Below, one piece after another: positions 1 to 4,152 of a stretch of DNA of 7,032 nucleotides. The notes beneath the pieces were generated by a model that was not told where the DNA came from, made no database searches, and worked only from the letters and a program-made list of their open reading frames with translations. The DNA is from VRUE01 sp036376915. Lineage in GTDB: Bacteria > Actinomycetota > Thermoleophilia > Solirubrobacterales > 70-9. How positions within the stretch are numbered: position 1 is the first letter of the stretch; every line of letters starts with the position of its first letter. The DNA lies in contig DASUZK010000112.1 in assembly GCA_036376915.1 (NCBI GenBank), positions 1 to 7,032 of the forward strand. Direction: 5' to 3'. Made by a program: the position numbers and the translations under genes.

Positions 1-403
1 GAACGGTCACCGTGCAGTTGTTGTGCGCGGAGCCGGTGCCGCAACCCGTGAACGTCTGCGACGTGGCGTGAATCTGCTGCGGGTTGCCTAACCCTAATGC
101 CGTGGCTTCGACTAAGAAGCCTAAGCATAAGACGTCGATGACGGCTAACAGTTCCCCGACGGTGCCGGCTGCGAGGACCTGGTGGACCGAGGTAACCTCT
201 TCGTCCTCCGGACATACTAAACGTTCACCTGCTACTTCCTCTAAAAATTCTTCCTCTTGTTCTTCCGTTAATTCCGGGGGCACAGACACATCATGCACCT
301 TGCAAAGCTGCGTGGTGGTCGCCGACGCCGATGTCGCACCAACGAAGGCCATTGCCGCCACGGCCGCTAGGGCGGCGAGGCCGAACATCTTGATGAGTCT
401 CAC
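1..403 (-). CDS. Secreted eight-cysteine-family protein, array copy 1 (C-terminus outside window)
   Basis: The frame is open from a GTG at 403 to the window edge, giving 134 codons without the C-terminal third. The GTG start is chosen because it lies 8 nt after a GGGAG box and matches the start of the other copies. Residues 1-28 form a Sec signal peptide (MRLIKMFGLAA.., ending SASA, AxA cleavage). The mature part has the family landmarks: first Cys at 34, AAGTVGELL, VLCLG, GNPQQIH, GCGTGSAHNNCT. Between Cys34 and Cys64 there are 29 residues where the paralogs have 7. The extra segment is strongly acidic (14 Asp/Glu in residues 38-69, one Arg), yet the second cysteine survives. Nine TTA leucine codons are present. 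It is the most diverged copy and the farthest from the regulator. Function is not recognised. An exported, disulfide-bonded protein is the inference. Confidence 0.85.
   Translation of the reverse strand, partial: MRLIKMFGLAALAAVAAMAFVGATSASATTTQLCKVHDVSVPPELTEEQEEEFLEEVAGERLVCPEDEEVTSVHQVLAAGTVGELLAVIDVLCLGFLVEATALGLGNPQQIHATSQTFTGCGTGSAHNNCTVTV
197..292 (-). other. Acidic insertion inside array copy 1
   Basis: This stretch encodes residues 38-69 of copy 1 and replaces a short neutral segment (TGLTCGAGNAVT-type) of the other four copies. It is rich in Glu (ELTEEQEEEFLEE) and probably helical. A hand count gives about 47% G+C, visibly lower than the surrounding coding DNA. It contains three of the copy's nine TTA codons. 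Reading frame and cysteine count are preserved, so it is an in-frame gain and not damage. Confidence 0.75.
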
Positions 404-461
404 TTTTGGATTCTCCCTCTCCGGAGGCTTGGCTGCCCCGGCTTGATTGTCGAAGGGCAGA

Positions 462-490
462 TGGTTATCCGTTTCCCGGATACCAGTCAA
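462..490 (-). promoter_or_regulatory. Core promoter of array copy 1
   Basis: On the minus strand TTGACT (485-490) is followed after 17 bp by TAACCA (462-467), inside the conserved context GAAATTCTTGAC...GGATAACCATCTGC. The same two boxes at 16-17 bp spacing occur upstream of copies 2, 3 and 5. The -35 box is a close sigma-70-type match. The -10 is weaker and rests mainly on its conservation. Confidence 0.6.
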
Positions 491-572
491 GAATTTCATT
501 GCAAGTGAGGTCGGTGAGGAAGATTCGGCTTCCGGCTGTTCGATTTTCCCTGCAAATGACAATGGGTCAATC

Positions 573-596
573 TTGCGCGTTCGCTTATTTACGCAT
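573..596 (-). repeat. Three 8-bp upstream repeats, copy 1 (degenerate)
   Basis: On the plus strand three consecutive octamers read TTGCGCGT, TCGCTTAT, TTACGCAT. They correspond to the better preserved triplets upstream of copies 3 and 5, about 85-110 bp upstream of the -35 box. They are a candidate activator or repressor site, with no direct evidence of binding. Confidence 0.45.
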
Positions 597-620
597 TACA
601 CAGATACGCGCAATGACCCA

Positions 621-660
621 CTACGCAGGCTGCCAGCACCTGGCTCGGGCCCTAAACGAA
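621..660 (-). pseudogene. Relic of the regulator's 3' end (between copies 1 and 2)
   Basis: This 40-bp piece aligns with the last codons and TAG stop of the regulator gene at 4153-4193 (shared tract CTACGC.GG.TGCCAG..CCTGGCTC.GGCCCT on the plus strand) with one inserted base that breaks the frame. It is a duplication fossil and not a gene. Confidence 0.65.
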
Positions 661-662
661 GT

Positions 663-690
663 GCGGCCGCCCACTGGCGGCGGCGGCCGC
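663..690 (-). terminator. Terminator hairpin after array copy 2
   Basis: GCGGCCGCC (663-671) pairs perfectly with GGCGGCCGC (682-690) around a 10-nt loop, starting about 38 nt after the stop of copy 2. There is no U tract, as is common for actinobacterial terminators. The equivalent position after copies 3, 4 and 5 also holds a GC-rich hairpin with different bases but preserved pairing. Confidence 0.65.
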
Positions 691-727
691 GATTCATCGC
701 TCTTCGAGAGGCGCTACCTAGAGACCC

Positions 728-1336
728 CTATCCGAGCACATAGGTGTCCGTTAACGTTTCGAATAATCCGTCGACCACCCCTTCGTCGGGGCAGAAGAAT
801 TTGCCGCCTAATTCAAAGGTAGGGGTATTTTCCGCGGTGAGGTGCTGGTTCCCGACCGCGAATTCCATATTTTCTCCGTCATACAAACAGTCCATGCCTA
901 GACTGGGGCACTGGGTTCGCAATCGACCGTTTGTGAATGCCAGCACACCTTCCTCTAATCCCGTCTTTAAGATGTTGGCTAAAGGCTGTTCCTGGGTGGT
1001 CACCGTGCAGTTGTTGTGCGCGGAGCCGGTGCCGCAGCCCGTGAACGTGAAGGATGTAGTGTGGATCGATTGGGGGTTTCCTAAGCCTAAGGGGGTTGCT
1101 TCGAGTAATATGCCTAAGCATAAGACGTTGACGGTAGGCGATAACAATTGCCCGACCGTGCCCGATGCGAGGACCATGTGATGCGAGGTGACCGCGTTAC
1201 CTGCTCCGCAGGTTAAGCCTGTATGCACGGTGCAGAGTTGGGTGCTGGTTTCGGCCGACGCCGAGGTGGCGCCGACGAATGCCATCGTGGCCACAGCCGC
1301 TACGGCCGCAAGGCCGAATGTCTTAATGAGTCTCAC
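728..1336 (-). CDS. Secreted eight-cysteine-family protein, array copy 2
   Basis: A 202-residue protein. The GTG at 1336 is taken as start because it follows AAAGGAG at 7 nt and the same arrangement recurs in the paralogs. The frame stays open a further 23 codons upstream, but that part is conserved leader DNA whose frame differs between copies. Residues 1-28 are a Sec signal peptide ending SASA. The mature chain has eight cysteines in the family order: QLC, LTC, VLCLG, GCGTG, NNCT, TQC, DCLY, FFCPDEG. It ends TYVLG. Thirteen leucines are TTA. Copy-specific features are SPTVNVL where others have ANIDIL-type sequence, and NMEFAVGNQHLTAE. It has its own promoter, leader hairpin and terminator, but its upstream region lacks the 8-bp repeats found at copies 1, 3 and 5. 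It is probably exported and disulfide bonded. The biochemical role is unknown. Confidence 0.9.
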   Translation of the reverse strand: MRLIKTFGLAAVAAVATMAFVGATSASAETSTQLCTVHTGLTCGAGNAVTSHHMVLASGTVGQLLSPTVNVLCLGILLEATPLGLGNPQSIHTTSFTFTGCGTGSAHNNCTVTTQEQPLANILKTGLEEGVLAFTNGRLRTQCPSLGMDCLYDGENMEFAVGNQHLTAENTPTFELGGKFFCPDEGVVDGLFETLTDTYVLG

Positions 1337-1349
1337 TTGAGTCTCCTTT

Positions 1350-1369
1350 CCCGGCTTGTCGCCGCCGGG
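1350..1369 (-). promoter_or_regulatory. Leader hairpin beside the RBS, copy 2
   Basis: CCCGGC (1350-1355) and GCCGGG (1364-1369) can form a 6-bp stem with an 8-nt loop. The stem ends at the edge of the AAAGGAG ribosome binding site. The stem is kept in copies 2, 3, 4 and 5 while loop sequence and length (7-9 nt) vary. It may protect the 5' end or modulate ribosome access. Confidence 0.5.
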
Positions 1370-1388
1370 CTCGATTTCGAACGGCAGA

Positions 1389-1416
1389 TGGTTATCCGCC
1401 TTCAAGATGCCGTCAA
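1389..1416 (-). promoter_or_regulatory. Core promoter of array copy 2
   Basis: TTGACG (1411-1416) and TAACCA (1389-1394) are separated by 16 bp, one fewer than at the other copies, in the same GAAATTC...GGATAACCAT context. The predicted 5' leader is about 45 nt. Confidence 0.6.
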
Positions 1417-1486
1417 GAATTTCGCTGCAATCGAGGCCAAGGGGTGCCGGATGCCGCTCTCAGTGGTTCGATTTGCCTGTAAACGC

Positions 1487-1568
1487 AGATACGTGCAATA
1501 ACCGCGTGCGCGAGGCCGTGCGTCGCAGGAATTCGCGTGCCGGGCGACCAAGCCATGCCGAGAGAGAA
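1487..1568. other. Diverged spacer between copies 2 and 3
   Basis: The conserved upstream region of copy 2 continues to about 1500 with a CGTGCAAT motif at 1492-1499. At 1486 a stretch present in other copies is missing. The remainder to 1568 keeps only faint similarity to the regulator-tail relic of other spacers (for example ACCAAGCC and GAGAGAAG). No gene is seen. Confidence 0.5.
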
Positions 1569-1603
1569 GTGCGGGCCGCTCACCTGCGTGAGCAGGCCCG
1601 CAC
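1569..1603 (-). terminator. Terminator hairpin after array copy 3
   Basis: A long stem: GTGCGGGCC plus GCTCAC (1569-1583) pairs with GTGAGC and GGCCCGCAC (1588-1603) around a CTGC loop, with a single bulged A at 1594. It starts about 38 nt past the stop of copy 3. This is the strongest hairpin in the window. Confidence 0.75.
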
Positions 1604-1640
1604 CGTACTCGCCGTCCTTCAATAGGGCTGGCTTGAGACT

Positions 1641-2237
1641 CTATCCGAGAACGTAAGTGTCCCCTAACGTTTCTAGTAACCCGTCGAGCAGTCCTTCGTC
1701 AGGGCAGAGGAATTTGCCGCCTAATTCCGTCATGGGTGCTTCTTCCGCAGTGAGGTGGCCGCCGCCATCCGCGAATTCAACACCTTCAGTGTCATACACA
1801 CAATTAATACCGAGATTAGCGCACTGGGCTCGCAATCTGCCACTTGTAAGCGTCAGCACACCTTCGTCTAAACCTGTCTTTAAGAGACTGCCTAACGGCT
1901 GTTCTTCAATGGTCGCAGTACAGTTATTGTGCGCGGATCCGGTGCCACAACCGGAGAACGAGAGGGATGTGCCGTGAATCGATTGGGGACTTCCTAAGCC
2001 TAAGGTGGTGGCTTCAAATAAAATGCCTAAGCATAAGATGTCGATATTCGCTAACAGTTCCCCAACTGTGCCTGACGCGAGTACCAGATGCGTCGAGCTC
2101 GCTGCACTCGAACAGGTTAAGCCCGTATGGGCGGTGCAGAGCTGGGTGCTGGTGGCCGACGCTGAAGTGGCGCCGATGAATGCCATTGCCGCCACCGCGA
2201 CTAGCGCCGCGAGGCCGAATGTTCTGATTGGTCTCAC
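1641..2237 (-). CDS. Secreted eight-cysteine-family protein, array copy 3
   Basis: A 198-residue protein from GTG at 2237, with AAAGGAG just upstream. The signal peptide is residues 1-28 (MRPIRTFGLAA.., ending SASA). All eight family cysteines are present: QLC, LTC, ILCLG, GCGTG, NNCT, AQC, NCVY, FLCPDEG. It ends TYVLG. It is the shortest complete copy because the segment after the second cysteine is reduced (SSAASSTH against GAGNAVTSHH). Twelve of about 31 leucines use TTA. It carries a full upstream region with promoter, three 8-bp repeats and a leader hairpin, and is followed by a strong terminator, so it should be an independent transcription unit. Function unknown. Export and disulfide formation are inferred from signal peptide and cysteine pattern. 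Confidence 0.9.
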   Translation of the reverse strand: MRPIRTFGLAALVAVAAMAFIGATSASATSTQLCTAHTGLTCSSAASSTHLVLASGTVGELLANIDILCLGILFEATTLGLGSPQSIHGTSLSFSGCGTGSAHNNCTATIEEQPLGSLLKTGLDEGVLTLTSGRLRAQCANLGINCVYDTEGVEFADGGGHLTAEEAPMTELGGKFLCPDEGLLDGLLETLGDTYVLG

Positions 2238-2251
2238 TTGAATTCTCCTTT

Positions 2252-2270
2252 CCCGGCTGGTGCCGCCGGG
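2252..2270 (-). promoter_or_regulatory. Leader hairpin beside the RBS, copy 3
   Basis: CCCGGC (2252-2257) pairs with GCCGGG (2265-2270) across a 7-nt loop, directly before the ribosome binding site. It is equivalent to the hairpins of copies 2, 4 and 5. Confidence 0.5.
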
Positions 2271-2289
2271 CTTGATTTCGAACAGCAGA

Positions 2290-2318
2290 TGGTTATCCGC
2301 TGTCTAGAGACCAGTCAA
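2290..2318 (-). promoter_or_regulatory. Core promoter of array copy 3
   Basis: TTGACT (2313-2318), 17-bp spacer, TAACCA (2290-2295). The arrangement is the same as at copies 1 and 5. The predicted start of transcription is about 45 nt upstream of the GTG. Confidence 0.62.
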
Positions 2319-2400
2319 GAATTTCGCTGCGATCGAGGCCGGGGGAATCAGTACTGCTTCCGGTGGGCCCGATTTGCCTGTAAATGACAACCGGTTAATC

Positions 2401-2424
2401 CTGCGCGCTTGCGCGTTCGCGCAT
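2401..2424 (-). repeat. Three 8-bp upstream repeats, copy 3
   Basis: On the plus strand the octamers CTGCGCGC, TTGCGCGT and TCGCGCAT follow each other without gap, then ATCACACAGATATGTGCAA. The same set lies at the same distance from the promoter of copy 5. They are candidate binding sites for a regulator. Confidence 0.5.
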
Positions 2425-2449
2425 CACACAGATATGTGCAACGGCTGCG

Positions 2450-2503
2450 CTACGCGGCTGCCAGCGCCTGAGCCAAGCCCTGGGTGAGGCTTGCCGGCGA
2501 GAG
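2450..2503 (-). pseudogene. Relic of the regulator's 3' end (between copies 3 and 4)
   Basis: Read on the minus strand in the regulator's frame this encodes LSPASLTQGLAQALAAA followed by TAG, against LASSLIQGLSQALATA and TAG in the regulator (4153-5145). The match covers the final ~17 codons and the stop, and ends abruptly next to the terminator hairpin of copy 4. It has no start or upstream coding part, so it is a duplication fossil. Confidence 0.8.
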
Positions 2504-2505
2504 AA

Positions 2506-2534
2506 GCGCGACCGCTCCCCCTGGGCGGTCGCGC
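2506..2534 (-). terminator. Terminator hairpin after array copy 4
   Basis: GCGCGACCGC (2506-2515) pairs perfectly with GCGGTCGCGC (2525-2534), 10 bp with a 9-nt loop, about 40 nt after the stop of copy 4. It is followed on the minus strand by CTTCTCTC, a weak pyrimidine run. Confidence 0.7.
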
Positions 2535-2573
2535 CGAACTAATCGCTTTTCGAGAGGCGATGCTCAGAGGTCC

Positions 2574-3179
2574 CTATCCGAGGGTGTAGACCTCCGTTAA
2601 CGCTTCCAGTAATCCGTCGAGCAGTCCTTCGTCTGGGCAGAAGAATTTGCCGCCTAATTCGTTGAGGACGGTTTCGTTCGCGGTGAGGTGTCCTTCGCCG
2701 ACGTTGAATTCCATGCCTTCCATGTCATACACGCAGTCGATGCCAATATTGGTGCACTGAAGCCGGACCCGGCCGCTTAAGGCCGCCAACACACCTTGGT
2801 CTAACCCAACCTTTAAGAGGTCGAGTAAAGGCGTTTCTTGGGTAGTCGCCGTGCAGTTGTTGTGCGCGGAGCCAGTGCCGCAACCCGTGAACGTGAAGGC
2901 TGTACTGTGAATCGACTGGGGGTCTCCTAACCCTAAGGGGGTTGCTTCAATTAAGATGCCTAAGCATAAGATGTCGACGACCGCTAAGAGTTCTCCGACC
3001 GTGCCGGATGCGAGGGTCAGGTGATGCGAGGTCACTGCGTCACCTTCCCCGCAGGTTAAACCCGTGTGGGCTTTGCATAGCTGGGTGCTGGCTTCGGCCG
3101 ACGCCGAGGTGGCGCCGGCGAATGCCATCGTGGCCACAGTCGCTACGGTCGCGAGGCCGAATGTCTTGATGAGTCTCAC
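2574..3179 (-). CDS. Secreted eight-cysteine-family protein, array copy 4
   Basis: A 201-residue protein starting at GTG 3179, 7-8 nt after AAAGGAGG. The open frame runs a further 39 codons upstream, but this is spacer DNA including a deletion scar. Residues 1-28 are the Sec signal peptide. Eight cysteines follow in the family pattern: QLC, LTC, ILCLG, GCGTG, NNCT, LQC, DCVY, FFCPDEG. It ends VYTLG. The C-terminal half is very close to copy 5 (PLLDLLKVGLDQGVL, DMEGMEF, GEGHLTANE). Fourteen leucines are TTA. The coding frame is intact, but the core promoter present before the other copies has been deleted. Expression would need read-through from copy 5 past its terminator, or another promoter that I do not see. 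Function unknown. Confidence 0.9.
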   Translation of the reverse strand: MRLIKTFGLATVATVATMAFAGATSASAEASTQLCKAHTGLTCGEGDAVTSHHLTLASGTVGELLAVVDILCLGILIEATPLGLGDPQSIHSTAFTFTGCGTGSAHNNCTATTQETPLLDLLKVGLDQGVLAALSGRVRLQCTNIGIDCVYDMEGMEFNVGEGHLTANETVLNELGGKFFCPDEGLLDGLLEALTEVYTLG

Positions 3180-3193
3180 TTGAATCCTCCTTT

Positions 3194-3212
3194 CCCGGCT
3201 GGTGCCGCCGGG
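3194..3212 (-). promoter_or_regulatory. Leader hairpin beside the RBS, copy 4
   Basis: CCCGGC (3194-3199) and GCCGGG (3207-3212) are kept even though the promoter upstream has been lost. Confidence 0.45.
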
Positions 3213-3230
3213 CTCGATTTCGAACGGCAG

Positions 3231-3240
3231 ATGGCTCAGG
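3231..3240. other. Deletion scar that removes the copy 4 promoter
   Basis: The conserved leader ends at CAGATGG and joins directly to CTCAGGCC of the regulator-tail relic. In the intact spacer of copy 5 these two points (TGG at 3993-3995 and TGG at 4172-4174) are 179 bp apart. The three shared bases at the join suggest a microhomology-mediated or slipped-strand deletion. Confidence 0.75.
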
Positions 3241-3262
3241 CCTAGATGAGGCTCGAGGCGAG
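3235..3262 (-). pseudogene. Truncated relic of the regulator's 3' end (between copies 4 and 5)
   Basis: This piece matches the regulator's tail at 4175-4203, including an exact TGAGGCTCGAGGCGAG, and then diverges abruptly into the terminator of copy 5. The stop-codon side was removed by the deletion at 3231-3240. Confidence 0.75.
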
Positions 3263-3266
3263 AAGC

Positions 3267-3294
3267 GCGGCCACCCACTTGCGTGGGCGGCCGC
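3267..3294 (-). terminator. Terminator hairpin after array copy 5
   Basis: GCGGCCACCCAC (3267-3278) pairs with GTGGGCGGCCGC (3283-3294) around a TTGC loop, 12 bp with one A/C mismatch. It lies about 39 nt beyond the stop of copy 5. Confidence 0.7.
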
Positions 3295-3332
3295 AAATTC
3301 GTCGCTCTTCGAGAGACACTGATCAGAGACCT

Positions 3333-3938
3333 TTATCCGAGGGTGTAGACCTCCGTTAACGCTTCCAGTAACCCGTCCAGGAATCCTTCGTCGGGGCAGA
3401 AGAATTTGCCGCCTAATTCGCCGAGGGGGATTTCGTTCGCGGTGAGGTGCCCTTCGCCGACTTCGAATTCCATGCCTTCCATGTCATACACGCAGTCGAG
3501 GCCGAGACTGGCACACTGGAGCCGGATCCGGCCGCTTAAGGCCGTCAGCACTCCTTGGTCTAACCCAACCTTTAAGAGGTCGAGTAAAGGCTGTTCCTGA
3601 ACGGTCACCGTGCAGTTGTTGTGCGCGGAGCCGGTGCCGCAACCCGAGTATTCCTGGGTTAAGCCGTGAATCGCCTGGGGGCTTCCTAAGCCTAAGGGGG
3701 TTGATTCAATTAAGATTCCTAAGCATAAGACATCGATGTTTGCTAAAATATTTCCAACCGTGCCGGATGCGAGGACCAGATGATGCGAGGTGACCGCGTT
3801 ACCTGCCCCGCAGGTTAAGCCCGTGTGGACTTTGCAGATCTGGGTACTGGTTTGGGCAGACGCCGAGGTGGCGCCGACGAATGCCATCGCGGCCACGGCC
3901 GTTACGGCCGCGAGGCCGAACATCTTGACGAGTCTCAC
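3333..3938 (-). CDS. Secreted eight-cysteine-family protein, array copy 5 (regulator-proximal)
   Basis: A 201-residue protein from GTG 3938 with AAAGGAG at 7 nt. The Sec signal peptide is residues 1-28 (MRLVKMFGLAA.., ending SASA). The eight cysteines fall in QIC, LTC, VLCLG, GCGTG, NNCT, LQC, DCVY and FFCPDEG, and the protein ends VYTLG. Fifteen leucine codons are TTA, the highest count here. Its DNA is mosaic: the part encoding the mature N-terminus matches copy 2, the C-terminal half matches copy 4, and 48 nt around the NNCT motif are identical to copy 1. The upstream region is the most complete of the array and sits directly against the regulator's stop codon, so this is the likely ancestral position of the unit. 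Probably secreted and disulfide bonded. Function unknown. Confidence 0.9.
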   Translation of the reverse strand: MRLVKMFGLAAVTAVAAMAFVGATSASAQTSTQICKVHTGLTCGAGNAVTSHHLVLASGTVGNILANIDVLCLGILIESTPLGLGSPQAIHGLTQEYSGCGTGSAHNNCTVTVQEQPLLDLLKVGLDQGVLTALSGRIRLQCASLGLDCVYDMEGMEFEVGEGHLTANEIPLGELGGKFFCPDEGFLDGLLEALTEVYTLG

Positions 3939-3952
3939 TTGAGTTCTCCTTT

Positions 3953-3973
3953 CCCGGCTTGGTTGCTGCCGGG
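3953..3973 (-). promoter_or_regulatory. Leader hairpin beside the RBS, copy 5
   Basis: CCCGGC (3953-3958) pairs with GCCGGG (3968-3973) across a 9-nt loop immediately upstream of the ribosome binding site at about 3946-3952. Confidence 0.5.
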
Positions 3974-3992
3974 TTTGATTTCGAACGGCAGA

Positions 3993-4021
3993 TGGTTATC
4001 CGCTGTCGAAAGACCAGTCAA
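3993..4021 (-). promoter_or_regulatory. Core promoter of array copy 5
   Basis: TTGACT (4016-4021), 17-bp spacer, TAACCA (3993-3998), within GAAATTCTTGACT and GGATAACCATCTGC. The predicted leader is about 48 nt and contains the hairpin and ribosome binding site. Confidence 0.62.
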
Positions 4022-4103
4022 GAATTTCGCTGCAATGGAGCCCGGGGGTGCCCGTACTGCTTCCGGTGGGCCCGATTTGCCTGTAAACGCCGACCGGTCA
4101 ACC

Positions 4104-4127
4104 TTGCGCGTTTGCGCGTTTGCGCAT
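4104..4127 (-). repeat. Three 8-bp upstream repeats, copy 5
   Basis: On the plus strand TTGCGCGT occurs twice in tandem and is followed by TTGCGCAT. This is the best preserved triplet. Its 8-bp period and fixed place, about 83-106 bp upstream of the -35 box, fit an operator more than random GC-rich sequence. Confidence 0.55.
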
Positions 4128-4137
4128 CACGCAGATA

Positions 4138-4145
4138 TGTGCAAT
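4138..4145 (-). promoter_or_regulatory. ATTGCACA motif shared by array spacers and the regulator's 5' region
   Basis: ATTGCACA on the minus strand lies between the regulator's stop and the 8-bp repeats. The same octamer occurs at 5152-5159 just before the regulator's start. Near matches occur at the same place in the other spacers (1492-1499, 2435-2442, 607-614). It could be a binding site, but an octamer shared twice is weak evidence. Confidence 0.3.
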
Positions 4146-4152
4146 GTCCGCG

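Noticed and set aside
300..312. Lipoprotein signal at the first cysteine (TQLC) of the array proteins
   Set aside because: The cysteine lies 6-7 residues after a good SASA cleavage site and lacks a lipobox with small residues at -1 and -3. It is better explained as a disulfide cysteine.
744..1181. Plus-strand open frames opposite the array genes, for example 744-1181, 1657-1977 and 84-446
   Set aside because: They mirror the conserved minus-strand coding sequence, lack ribosome binding sites and signal peptides, and recur only because the sense genes are paralogs.
1337..1405. An N-terminal extension of copy 2 (and of copy 4 to 3296) containing HLPFEIEPGG
   Set aside because: The two extensions are read in different frames just before the GTG (GGDKPGKETQ against GGTSRERRIQ). 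They would also mask the Sec signal peptide and lie across the leader hairpin and ribosome binding site. This is conserved leader DNA.
4104..4127. CRISPR array or replication iterons at the 8-bp repeats
   Set aside because: There are only three octamers without spacers, no cas or replication gene is near, and the triplet recurs at the same place before other array promoters. A regulatory role is more likely.
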